NCBI GenBank assembly: GCA_017506865.1 | Contig: JAFCMP010000176.1 | Span: 53,206 to 117,205 of the forward strand | Length of the DNA: 64,000 nt | Direction of reading: 5' to 3' | DNA from: Tribonema minus | Taxonomy: Eukaryota > Sar > Xanthophyceae > Tribonematales > Tribonemataceae | The notes under the pieces: generated by a model | Databases searched by the model: none | Seen by the model: the letters and a program-made list of their open reading frames with translations, nothing else | Told to the model about the DNA's origin: nothing | Translations under genes and position numbers: made by a program | Shown: positions 34,291-43,791 of the stretch, piece by piece | Numbering within the stretch: position 1 is the stretch's first letter | Layout of the letters: the number at the start of each line of letters is the position of its first letter

Positions 34291-36170
34291 AGTTGAGACT
34301 GTGCTTACTTGGGGGAGCCATTTGGTCTGTTGGGCTAGTATCAGGGCCAGCTTCCGTGCTTGTCTCTCAGTCTCCAAGGCTCCAGTACTGCTGTGATCAG
34401 AACAACTGAACTTCATCAGGCCCCAAGTTCAAACCCCTATGGGAGGTCTTGAACTTGTTCCCTGTGGAACCTCACGCCATGGCTAACTGCTGCTTTCTGA
34501 ACTCTTGAGTATGGATACCGGAAACTGCTCATCATATACCGCGAAGTGATGCATTGTACAGAATACATATATCAAACCGTGTCAACTCCCCCTTCTCGAG
34601 TTTTTCTCTGTCTCCAGAGAATTGTCAAGACCGAATGGGATCGGCGCAACTAACCATCACGGTGAGATACATGCACACTGCGCATCCTCACTTCTGCCCT
34701 CAACCCGCTGTGCCCGTGAAAACCTTCGACGTAATGTGCGCCGTATACGTTTCATCACAATGATCACCTGGGTACTAGAATGGTATGCATCCGGTTAAAG
34801 CACCGTACCACCTAGCGTACAAGCACTGTCTCAACAAACCACTGTTCGTCTTGACGTGCAATGCAAATCTCATCATCTCATTCGCTCAAGTCTTCTGCTG
34901 CTCTTTAATCTTCTATCTCTGTCACCTCATCGGCGCTAGTCGTCTCGTGACCCCCTACGGTGGTCAGCAACAGATTCCAGCTCGACATATAGGCAGCTCT
35001 CGGCCTCTTCTGCGGTAACCGCGGTGACATGGTAGTCAGGCCGCAACCTAACAGCAGTCAGGCGCTTTGCGGGGTGACCATGTACAGCGCGCGAAACGTA
35101 AACTTGCTGGAGCATGTGCTCTTTGAGTACGCCGCGGCTCCAACCAGTGACGTCACGGGTTCCTCACTCACACAATTTGACCCACAAAGGTCTCACCAAA
35201 TTGCACCACTGTGATGAGCATGTCTTTGTTCTTGATTGGCATGAGCCAACAGAACCCAGAACGCGCTTCAATCTCTGAGTAATCAATGAGCCCTTCGCTG
35301 GACGTCAGCGAGGTCGAAGTGATCAGCGTGCGCTCGCTGAACATGCGAGTTAGCGACATCATCATCAACATCAACTTGGCCTTGCGGTCGCTTTCTACAC
35401 TGCTATGCAGCTGGTTACATGGGTGCGCACATCATTGCCCATCTGAGGCAGTGCGAGCACTCAAAGATGCGCAAATGATCAGCGCCAACCCCGGCGTGCC
35501 CTGCAGTGGCATTGTCAAGCGCAAGCCCTATAGTAGATCACCAGCGCGCAAAGTGCTGTTGGTACATACCGTTGGCGCAGCACAGTCCCGCGTTTGGGAT
35601 GGCTGGAGGCCAGATGCACTAGCACACCGGCTTTCGCTAGGTTATACCAGTCTATGTTCATCATCAGGGGGAACGCTACTACAGTATCTCACCGTCCTGG
35701 GCAAAGTCCCAGCTCTCAGCGCGCGCGCTCTTGACGAAATCTCTCTGTTGTAACGCTATGATATTCAACGCCTCACGGCCGAGTGTTGCAGGCGTGAGGG
35801 GGTGCCCCTCAGCGCGCTGTGAGATCAGTCCGCGGCTCTGCTCGTTGAGTGTGCAGTTTGCTAACAACCTCAGGCGACTCATCGGCGCGCGACGGAGGGA
35901 TGGCGCCCCCAGGCTGCAACTCGATGGTGCTGGCTGCAAATCTCGCTCTCTTCCATGCTCTCTCTTCTGCCTTGCTAAGGGCAGGCAGGCCCCAATCGGC
36001 CTCTGTTGCCTCAGCCATGCATGCGTTGGCATACACATGAAGAGTTTTTAGAGTTAGTCTTTGAAAATAACCCAGCACTACTTCCATTTCCTCCCTCCCA
36101 TTTACTGTGCGCCTGCGGCCTGCCGCAGGTGCAGCCTCTTTATTGCGTCCGTATGCCACACGTAGCCGTT
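34291..36170. other. No confident gene; possible degraded retroelement remains
   Basis: Two - strand stretches have protein-like composition: 36,110-35,815 (NACMAEATEADWGLPALSKA) and 35,374-35,170 (EIEARSGFCWLMPIKNKDML). They lie downstream of the RT remnant on the same strand and may be part of the same element. Confidence 0.35.
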
Positions 36171-36176
36171 TGCAAG

Positions 36177-36670
36177 GCGTCTGTGTGCATTGCGAACGGC
36201 AAGTTGAAGTCAGCGTGTGATACCACTGGTAACTTCGCCGAGCACATGTCATTTTTCAGTGCCGCAAAGGCGTCGTCAGAGCGGCAAAGGTGTCCTGTCT
36301 TTGTCATGATGCATCTGCATCTGTCTTCGTCATCTCCACTTGTAGTAATGGTGCAGCCAGCTTGGCGAAGTCCTGCACATAACGCTGCCAGTGGTAGTAC
36401 TTAAAGCAGCCAAGCACAGTGCGCATGAGGCTCTTGTCAACTCTACAGTTCCAAAGAAGTTCTGGTGAAGTGGGGCGCTCATGTCTGCCATAGCCTTCAC
36501 CCTGCCAGGGTCAGGGCGTATGCCACCTGAGCCCGCAAATCAGAAATGTGATTTCAGTTTAAAACCATCAGCGCTCATGTCTAGACATGCTCAGTCCAGC
36601 CTTTTCAATCCTTGACAGCACATCTTTTGTTACGGATTGTACATTGTGGTATCCGTGTCTGATGATGTCA
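36177..36670 (-). pseudogene. Decayed Gypsy-type RT/RNase H fragment
   Basis: Read on the - strand in alternating frames. VLSRIEKAGLSMS and GFKLKS match the post-palm RT region. GIRPDPGRVKAMADM matches the GIRxDPxKV block, and YYHWQRYVQDFAKLAAPLL matches the YYRxFIxDFAxIAxPL block. AFAALKNDMCSAKLPVVSH followed by FAMHTDA matches the start of RNase H. Several frameshifts and stops are present, and no catalytic YxDD part remains. By strand and order it could be the displaced pol end of the - strand DNMT element at 42.8-47 kb. Confidence 0.75.
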
Positions 36671-36824
36671 TTATTAGGGCATACCCCTGGTATGTCGAGT
36701 GATGATGCAGGGTTTCATACAAGTTACTCCTGAATCAGATCCCCTGAATTGTGCCGAGGGTCCAATTGCAACTTGCCAAAAAGGCAGCTGCACAATCACT
36801 CCCAATCTCTCCCTCCTGGCACAA

Positions 36825-37075
36825 GACAGCTATAGCTGAGGACACCCCCACCTCCACAGGTCTCCACCAACAACAAGGTAAGTTAGCATGCTGTAGCACA
36901 CTGCTGAGCTCTCCTAAAACAGTGGCAACCAAGACAGCTATAGCTGAGGAAAACAGTGGCAACCAAGACAGCTATAGCTGAGGACACCCCCACCTCCACA
37001 GGTCTCCACCAACAACAAGGTAAGTTAGCATGCTGTAGCACACTGCTGAGCTCTCCTAAGACAGTGGCAACCAAG
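36825..37075. repeat. Nested tandem duplication (about 140-bp and 35-bp units)
   Basis: GACAGCTATAGCTGAGGA occurs at 36,826, 36,933 and 36,968. The larger unit, from there through CTCCACCAACAACAAGGTAA and GCTGAGCTCTCCTAA, occurs at 36,826 and 36,968. A short extra unit with AAACAGTGGCAACCAA lies between. Confidence 0.9.
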
Positions 37076-37932
37076 AGACAGGCGCTTTGTGTGTCTTCCG
37101 CTTAATCGCGAGGCCTCGCTACGCGATACCTATAACGTAGATTAGTGTCGTGAGTGTCCTCTGCCTTAACTGCGGAGCCACGCTAAGCTCGACCACCCTC
37201 CGTAGGCTTCCAGGGTAGCACAGCGTAGTGTAGCACAGCGTAGCGTAGCACAGCTTGAACGTACACATCGTGGCCGCCTCTCGTGGCCAGCTAACGGCAA
37301 TTAACCGTACACATTCGTGCCGCCTGCCGTGGCCAGCTAACCTCAAGTAGGACGCTCCGCCTTCGAAGCAGAGTGGCAGTTGCGATGTGTTTGTGTGTGT
37401 GTTACAAGTGTGCACGCGACAGCAATTGCCGAGCTCGCGTAGCTCCTTAGCTACGAAGTCTCCTGTGCTGCTCACACAGGCACGCGTGTAGTGCATCACA
37501 TGGCCAGCATTGACAGCACCACGTCGTGTTGCGTGCTGCGGGCTGAGGCAATTGCTAGAGCAAGCAGTCAGTAGGGCATCATCATTATTCGTAAGTCTGC
37601 GCGCCGTGTGTCAGCACGGCACTGCCCTCTCTTTACGCTCATATTGCGTTAACGCACGTGTTGGTGCGCACCCACGTTGCATGTCGTGACGTCTCCCATA
37701 GCCATGGTGGTAGGGCTGTGGGGTGCACATGCCCCTTTCCTTTTCGCTCCTGAGCGTCCCCAGCATCACCTTTGACAGGGGGGAGGATTGGGTTACAACA
37801 GCATAGTGCATCTGATGCTGTGCCCGCTGTTTTCGTTGGTTAATGACCACAGACGCAGAGCACAAATCCACCACTGACTGCTTGCCACAGATCATCCTGG
37901 GCTCATCTCTTTTCTGCTTTGCCGCGTAGCAG
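37076..37932. other. Leader side of the + strand DNMT element, no gene
   Basis: Contains TAGCACAGCGTAG repeats near 37,215-37,255 and a purine tract (AGGGGGGAGGA) near 37,777-37,788. The tract resembles a polypurine tract, but no LTR could be delimited. Confidence 0.35.
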
Positions 37933-40440
37933 ATGACTGACAACGGTGCCGGGAACGCTGCTGGAACCCAAGGGCCCAGGCGCACCTCCAAGTCTGGCGG
38001 GTCGCGCCGCGACGCCCAAGCAGCTGCGGACACAAGCGTCGCCGATCGCCCCTCTCGCCGCGCCAACGCCCAGGCCGCTGCTGAGGCTGCAGCCAAGGCG
38101 GCGGAGGAGCCCCCACCTCGCCAAGGACGCGCATGCTCCCGCTCTGGCGCGGAGGACACCTCTAACTCGGAGGACGGCGCAGGCGGACAGCACCGCAATG
38201 GCGACGCCCCGGCGAGCCCAAACCGTGATGATCCCCCTGAGCGTCGCGCAGTGTCTCGTGCACAGGATGCTGCCGTGCAAGACCTTTTTCGTGCTTCCAA
38301 GACCATAGCTCTCGTGCCTGAACCCCCGGCTGACGCGCCCGAGGAGTTCAAAGAGCTGCTTGCCGCCTTCCGTGCGGAGCACGCGCAACTTGCCAGCTGA
38401 CGCTTGTCGTTCTTCTGAGGCTGTCTCACGCCTCAAAGCCGCTCTGATCGTGGCCGACTCCGACATCGACCGGACTAAGCGGGCCTTGCTCAAAGTCAAC
38501 GACCAACATGAGCGCAGTGAGCTTGAACGTAAGCTTGTGGCTTTCTCCTGTGACAAGTCTGAGGTTGAGGCAGCTCTCCAGACTTTCCGCCTTTCCTGCG
38601 AGGAGAACGTTGCCCAGTGCACACTGGTGCGCGAGCTGGCCGTCCATGCCATCAACCTCTACAAAGCTGGCGCAACTTATGACGACATCCTCGCCGCTGT
38701 CGACGCCAAACGCAACCCACATGCAGGTGTGACTAACACCTCCCCCACTTGCACTGTCTCGCATGATGCTCGTGACCCTGGCAAAGAGCGTGTTGCTCAG
38801 CTCAACATCATCGCAAAGCTCCCTTCTCAGCTCTCGTTAGAACCTATGCTATCGAGTCATCCATTGCTGCTCGCGAAAGGCTCTGAAATGAGATGGGTGT
38901 GAAGCAGGAGTACTGGGCGGTTGCTCTTGACCAAGCCATTCCTTCGGACAAGCGTTCTGAAGTGAATGGGCTCTCAGCCATTATCAACGGTGTCACCACC
39001 GGGTGGGACACACTAACCTACCCTCAGCGCGTCGCAGCCCAACCGCCAAGTATGATGATTGGACTGCGCTGCACACCGTTCGCGATGAGTGGTCTCGCCT
39101 CACTTACAATTGGCGCGCTGAATCTCCCCGTGACTTCTTTGACAAGCTTGATGTCTTTGGTCGCCGGGTGGAGGGAGGCTCTAGTGTGGCCACGCGGCGC
39201 GAGAAGTTCTACAACTGCATGCCAGACTTTGTCAAATGCGAGCTTGACAGGCGTGACAACTTTTGGGATGACCCGCTCCCTGTTAGCATGAACCACGCCT
39301 CAGCTGTGTGGCGCACGCATCTGCAGCAGAATGGGATTCCTCTCCCAGACTCGTCTCCCAGCGACCTCTCTGCTGCTTCTTCCCTCTCCACCCCCGCCAA
39401 AGGCTCTGCGGCGCAGGTGCCAGACCTCAGCAGTCTTCCGCGCCGCAAGGCGATGAGGGAAGAGAAGAACCAGGAGCGAGTGCAGGCGGAAAGACGGGTT
39501 CAAGTCCCGTAAGAGACAAGGAGGCGCTCAAGGCTGACGACTCCAAGGCCGCCTACGCCCAGCTCCACGCCATTTACGGGCAGTCCCTGCCGGCCGCGCC
39601 CCAGGGCGGCGGCAAGGGCAACGGCAAGCGGAAGCACCCCGCAATTGGCGAGCCGGCGTCGAACCCCAAGCCTGGCCTGCCTTATGCTCCCCACAACAAC
39701 TGGGAGTGCAACCGCTGTGGCGCCATCGTCACCACCGGCGAGCGCTATGCCGACCACCACAACTCGGCGGAGTGCAGAGACAACAGGCGCCCCGGCAACG
39801 GCCGCAGCCGCGACCGCCAGCGCGACCGGCGCGACAGGGCCCCTACTCCAGCGCCTGCGCCGGCGCCCGTCTTCGCCGTGCAAGCAGCGCCCATGTACAC
39901 TGTGCCTCAGCCGGTGGCTCCTCAGCTCGCCGCCGTCCAGACCACCGCGCCGCCCACGGCGTGGCACACCACATACCAGATGCCAGCAGCCGCGGCGCCA
40001 GCGCCGGCGCCAGCGCCCGCCCCAGCCGCAGCGCCGACCGCCGCCGCCGCCGCCGTGCAGCCCTGGCCTGACATGAACGCGGCCTTCGCCGCCTTCCTGG
40101 CTCAGCACGCTGCTGGCACCAACAACAACAGTGAGTACATTTCCTCAAAGCGACTGCGCACCTCTGCCACTCGTAGCCAGTCTGCTTTGCTCGCCACGTT
40201 GGGCGTCATCGCGTCCACCCCAACTGCACCTCAGTACGCGCCGAGCGCTGCTGCAGCAGCTGCGTCTGCACCCACGCCTGTTGCAAGTACCCCTGTTGCG
40301 TCTGCGACATTGCATGCTGCGCGCGCTGCATCTGCATCTACGCCTGTTGCAAGTGCCCTGCTGCACCTGCAACACCGCATGCTGTGCGTGCTCCTGCTGC
40401 AACTGCACCTGCTGACACTGGCATGACTGCACCGCCGGCA
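37933..40440 (+). pseudogene. Gag region of DNMT retroelement 1 (frameshifted), with a zinc-finger-like motif
   Basis: Consecutive frames continue one another. 37,933-38,400 is a charged Ala-rich N terminus ending EEFKELLAAFRAEHAQ. Then come 38,400-38,880 (coiled coil, DIDRTKRALLKVNDQHE), about 38,890-39,050 and 39,050-39,510 (capsid-like helices, RREKFYNCMPDFVKC). Last is 39,520-40,440 with CNRCGAIVTTGERYADHH followed by NSAEC, a C-x2-C...H-x4-C type finger, and a Pro/Ala-rich linker. At least four single-base-type shifts separate the pieces. No CCHC knuckle of standard spacing is present. The assignment as Gag is by position before DNMT and protease. Confidence 0.6.
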
Positions 40441-40549
40441 CCCTTCCATGCACGCCCTCACGTGGCTGTTCCCCCTCCCCCTGCTGCTGCGACCCCTGCC
40501 GCGCCTCAGACGAGTGAGCGCGCTAGGGAGCAGGCAACGGAGCGCCATC

Positions 40550-41445
40550 TCACGCACGCGTCGCTGTGCTGTGGGATTGGCGGTTGGGAGGAAGGGTTTG
40601 CGCAGGCAAGTAAACTTGGCTTGCATGTCAGCACAGTGGTTGGGAGGAAGGGTTTGCGCAGGCAAGTAAACTTGGCTTGCATGTCAGCACAGTGCTCGCT
40701 GTTGACAACTGCGCAAAGACGTGTGACGCGTATAGGGAGACTCACCCTACGTCTGCCGCGCCCCAGTGCATGTCATTTGATGATCCCCGCATCATCCACC
40801 AACTGCGCAAGCTGCGCCCTCACCTCACCACCGCCTCTACCCCTTGCACAGATTTTGCAAACGGGGAGGGAGTGGAGGGAGAGGCAGCGGAGCTGACATA
40901 CAAGCTGGCCAAGGTGGTTACGGAGGCAGAACTTGAGTTGGTGTTGTCAGAGAACGTCCCGCAGATGCTCAAGTCGCAAGCATGGGGTAGGGGGGAGGCC
41001 CACCTGTTGGCCAACGGGTACGCAGTTTTAGAGACGGTCATCAAGGCATCGGAGCTTGACACCTGCTGCAGGCGTACGCGCGCGCTCGTCCTCATTGTGC
41101 GCAACCGCCTTGGTGTCAAGGCCGCGCTCCAGCGCCTTTGCGCAGTCCTCAATGCCATGTGCAATAATGGAATTCCACTTTCCATGAGACATGTTCTGAA
41201 GGTTCCACGCCGTGTTCGCGGTTGCTTCTTGCGCCCTCGCGTGCGTTCCTCCAAAGGCGTGCATGACCTTGATGGACTGTTTGGCAGCCCCACGCGTCGC
41301 TGGCCTGGCTTGCCTCCTGTGAACCCTGCTCACTACATCCCATCCCCCGATGACGCATGTGATGTACGTGATGCTATGACTGTCACCCCCCACGACATGG
41401 CGCTCATGCTGACATACAGGTCTGACTTTGCCAGCTGGCAGCCAA
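40550..41445 (+). pseudogene. Cytosine-5 DNA methyltransferase domain in retroelement 1, broken by a 56-bp duplication
   Basis: C5-methyltransferase motifs in order: motif I SLCCGIGGWEEGFAQA (about 40,560), motif IV TASTPCTDFANGEG with the catalytic Cys after Pro (about 40,835), motif VI LVLSENVPQMLKS (about 40,945) and a motif VIII-like TCCRRTRALVLIVRN (about 41,070). The enzyme family transfers methyl from SAM to cytosine C5 in DNA. A perfect 56-bp tandem duplication (40,583-40,694) right after motif I shifts the frame, so this copy cannot make the whole domain. A clear motif X was not found. The frame also shifts near 41,445. It is flanked by Gag upstream and protease downstream, so it is part of the element, not a host gene. 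Confidence 0.85.
40583..40694. repeat. Perfect 56-bp tandem duplication inside the DNMT
   Basis: The unit from GTTGGGAGGAAGG to CATGTCAGCACAGTG is repeated exactly at a 56-base period. 56 is not a multiple of three. Confidence 0.97.
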
Positions 41446-41792
41446 GAGCAGTTGCAGCTTTGGCTGGCCAACCTTGTCATGCCTGATGTCGCCCACGCAT
41501 TCTTGCTTGCTGCATGGTGCAGTGGCATCTTTGACATGCAAGAGTCCAGCCCCTCTGATGATGGCTTTGCAATGTCATTGGATCGCAACGTGCCCACACC
41601 TGAGTGGCTCGCTGACAGCACTGCCGCGCTTGAGCACACAGACGGCACGGCCTCACGAGAGACGCAACACACGCTCGTGCAACGCTGCATCAACGCTGTC
41701 CAACGCATCTCCCGCGACAGCGAAAGCACAGCACGTGCCAAGCTGTCTGCAGCGAAAGCACAGCACGTGCCAAGCTGTCTGCAGTCGACTTA
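41430..41792 (+). pseudogene. Linker region between DNMT and protease of retroelement 1
   Basis: The open frame with LWLANLVMPDVAHAFLLAAW appears to continue the DNMT reading after a shift near 41,445. It ends at a 32-bp perfect tandem duplication (41,720-41,783, unit AGCGAAAGCACAGC to GTCTGC) that moves translation into the protease frame. No domain was recognised. Confidence 0.5.
41720..41783. repeat. Perfect 32-bp tandem duplication
   Basis: Two exact units carrying CACAGCACGTGCCAAGCTGT. 32 is not a multiple of three, and the duplication coincides with a change of reading frame. Confidence 0.97.
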
Positions 41793-42890
41793 GTGCCAGA
41801 CAACACTGGTGAGCAGGAGAGCGACACAGACGCGGTCGCGCCCAGCTTTCTCAGAGATGCAGCACCTGACCCAGTCTCTGCAGACGCTGACTCTGACACT
41901 GAGCCCATGGACTGCTCAAAAGAAGGGGGAGAACTCCAACAACCCCAACTTCAACTTCAACAACAGCCCCTTGCAAACCTCGCAGCGCTTAGCTCTTCTC
42001 ACGTGCCTGTGCAGCCAGGCGAGAAGGTGGCCTACGCCACAGGCAGCCCCAGCGCACAACGGTTCATCAGCCTCATCACACGCATGCCCCACCAGCGAGA
42101 CATCAAAGAGCTGAACATGGAGCGCATGCTGGACAACGGAGCCACGGCAAGCTTGCTGAGCATACAGCAGAGCAGACGGCTCCCAGAGGGTAGCGTACAA
42201 CCGCTGCGACAGGGTGACTTCACCGCCATCGAACTTGCAGAGAGCAAAACGCGCATCCCTATCACCGGCGCGGTGCAAATGACTCTGCGGTTCAGGAAGA
42301 CCCTCGTTCGTCATCGGTTTTATGTGACCGACATACCCATGCCTGCCATCATCGGCGGCGAGCTTGGGAGCTTTGGCAGTAGCTTGTCGTACTCTACGAT
42401 GGAGTTCTTCCCCACGCCAGACTCCAGCGTTGCCATCCCCATGCGGCACAAGCGAGACGACAAGGCATCGAAGCTGTGCAACTTCAAGGGCCTCGTGGAC
42501 AGAGTCGTCGCAGCCCCTGCTCCCACGCCCACTGCCAAGCGCAGTGCACGCCTCCTAGAGGAGGTTGTGATGTCACCATTCTCAGAGCAAGTGGTCGAAC
42601 TCGCACTGTTCCCGCCTCCCAAGGACACGCCAGAGCACACTGCGTTGATTCACGCAAGCCATGACCAGGTGATGGAGAGCCTAGCTGCGCAGGGCCTTCG
42701 CGTAGCCTTCACTGCGGTCACAGTCGCACCCAACAACCCTGTCATGGTCAAGCTTATCAACACTGGCTCCTTGCCTGTCCTCATCCGCAATAACACCTTT
42801 GTGGGCACAGCCATTCCTGCCACGGCGCCGCTTTGTAGGCAGGCCGCACTCGTTGCCACTGATGACGTTGTGGCTGTGGTCGAACCCTAA
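41793..42890 (+). CDS. Retropepsin-like aspartic protease region of retroelement 1, truncated at its C end
   Basis: 365 codons. MLDNGATASLLS (about residue 112) fits the D-[ST]-G-A active-site loop with Asn in place of Thr/Ser. IPMPAIIGGELG (about 180-192) fits the hydrophobic I-[IL]-G strand. Later, VELALFPPP and VLIRNNTFVGTAIPA resemble the spacer that precedes RT in Gypsy-type Pol. The sequence leaves the family near 42,820; the last 20 or so codons are antisense to the DNMT of retroelement 2. RT, RNase H and integrase are absent. The D-N-G variation makes activity doubtful. Confidence 0.65.
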   Translation: MPDNTGEQESDTDAVAPSFLRDAAPDPVSADADSDTEPMDCSKEGGELQQPQLQLQQQPLANLAALSSSHVPVQPGEKVAYATGSPSAQRFISLITRMPHQRDIKELNMERMLDNGATASLLSIQQSRRLPEGSVQPLRQGDFTAIELAESKTRIPITGAVQMTLRFRKTLVRHRFYVTDIPMPAIIGGELGSFGSSLSYSTMEFFPTPDSSVAIPMRHKRDDKASKLCNFKGLVDRVVAAPAPTPTAKRSARLLEEVVMSPFSEQVVELALFPPPKDTPEHTALIHASHDQVMESLAAQGLRVAFTAVTVAPNNPVMVKLINTGSLPVLIRNNTFVGTAIPATAPLCRQAALVATDDVVAVVEP

Positions 42891-43430
42891 GCCCTGAGCT
42901 AGGTCTAGAGTCTGCTGGAACTCAGGTGTGCTCAGGAATCCCACCACGTTCTCCAATAGCACCATGCGCACTGTGCTGATTGCCGCTGAGACCTGCAGCT
43001 TGCTGATGATGCACTGTATGCCCTTCTGAGAGCACCGTTTGCCTGACATGCTGAAGTCAGTGCATGGGGGTCCACCGCTAGAGACCTCAACCCCCAGTCG
43101 GCATGCCTCCGCTATGATGTGCAGTTGAGCGCTGCGGTGACCGTCGTTGATGTTAGCAGGCATTACTGTAGTGCCGCAGTGGTTGCTGGCAAACAGTTTG
43201 CACGCCCGCTCGCAGATGTCTGACGCCAGCACTGTGTCCACAAACGGTTTTGCGCCCTCGCTAAGCCCCTCTGCACCACAGAAGAGTTCCATGGCTTTGG
43301 GCTTGCGGACTCCGAGGTTGCTGAGCAGTGGACTGCCGAACTCGTTGCAGCTGCGCTCAGAAATCGGCGAGTCCTCCATCGCGAGCGCACGGCCAATGGA
43401 GTGGCCGGGATCTGCTTCCCCAGGGTCGGG
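42822..43430 (-). pseudogene. Cytosine-5 DNA methyltransferase domain in retroelement 2, truncated within motif VIII
   Basis: Motifs in order on the - strand: motif I KAMELFCGAEGLSEGAKPF (about 43,290), a SAM-pocket-like VLASDICERACKLF, motif IV SSGGPPCTDFSMSGKR with the PC catalytic pair (about 43,065), motif VI MVLLENVVGFL (about 42,955) and motif VIII CGLPTKRRR (about 42,840). The frame runs past this into antisense of the protease ORF of retroelement 1, so the rest of the domain (target recognition, motifs IX-X) is missing. It is the same frame as the upstream CCHC ORF, separated from it by one UAG. The sequence differs strongly from the DNMT at 40.5 kb. Confidence 0.85.
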
Positions 43431-43451
43431 ACAATCCCCTGGGTGGCACCC

Positions 43452-43770
43452 CTATGGGTCCATCGTTCGAAGTTTCTCATTAATCCAAGCTGTGACATGG
43501 CGCGGCCTAGTGTTTTTGTCCATTGCATTCCACTCCTTCTTCAACTTCTGAGTGTTGTTAAAGTGGACGAGATTCTTAGCGCCTTGGCCCCCCTTACTCC
43601 TGGACGTGTCATTGTTGGTGGCATTGTACGCTTTCGGGCAGTCACGCCAGGTGTGGCCGAGAACTGTGCAATTGGCGCATACAAATTCAGGCTTGCCACC
43701 TGGCTGTACTTGATGCATTTTTAGACCCTTGCCCTGATCCTTGTCTCTCTTGGGGGCTAAATGTCGCTGT
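43452..43770 (-). CDS. CCHC zinc knuckle (nucleocapsid) of retroelement 2
   Basis: FVCANCTVLGHTWRDCPKA is a C-x2-C-x4-H-x4-C knuckle, the retroelement nucleocapsid signature for RNA packaging. It is followed by a basic linker. The frame continues upstream without a stop to about 43,790 (APKRDKDQGKGLK). The ORF ends with UAG at 43,452-43,454, and the DNMT continues in the same frame behind it. The context is UAG-GGG. Confidence 0.8.
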
Positions 43771-43791
43771 GAGTCAGGGAAGGGATGCCAC

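Noticed and set aside
37611-38655. - strand Arg/Ser-rich ORFs (272 and 250 codons)
   Set aside because: Antisense to the Gag N terminus of retroelement 1; Arg/Ser/Ala bias of GC-rich complement.
39491-39512. ACGGGTTCAAGTCCCGT, a perfect tRNA T-arm-like hairpin
   Set aside because: No D-arm, anticodon arm or acceptor stem fits upstream. It lies in Gag coding sequence at a frame change and is probably chance.
39500-40108. - strand Gly/Arg-rich ORF of 202 codons
   Set aside because: Antisense of the Pro/Ala-rich linker of the + strand Gag, with no independent support.
41028-41741. - strand ORF of 237 codons
   Set aside because: Antisense to the DNMT and linker of retroelement 1, which has motif-level support on the + strand.
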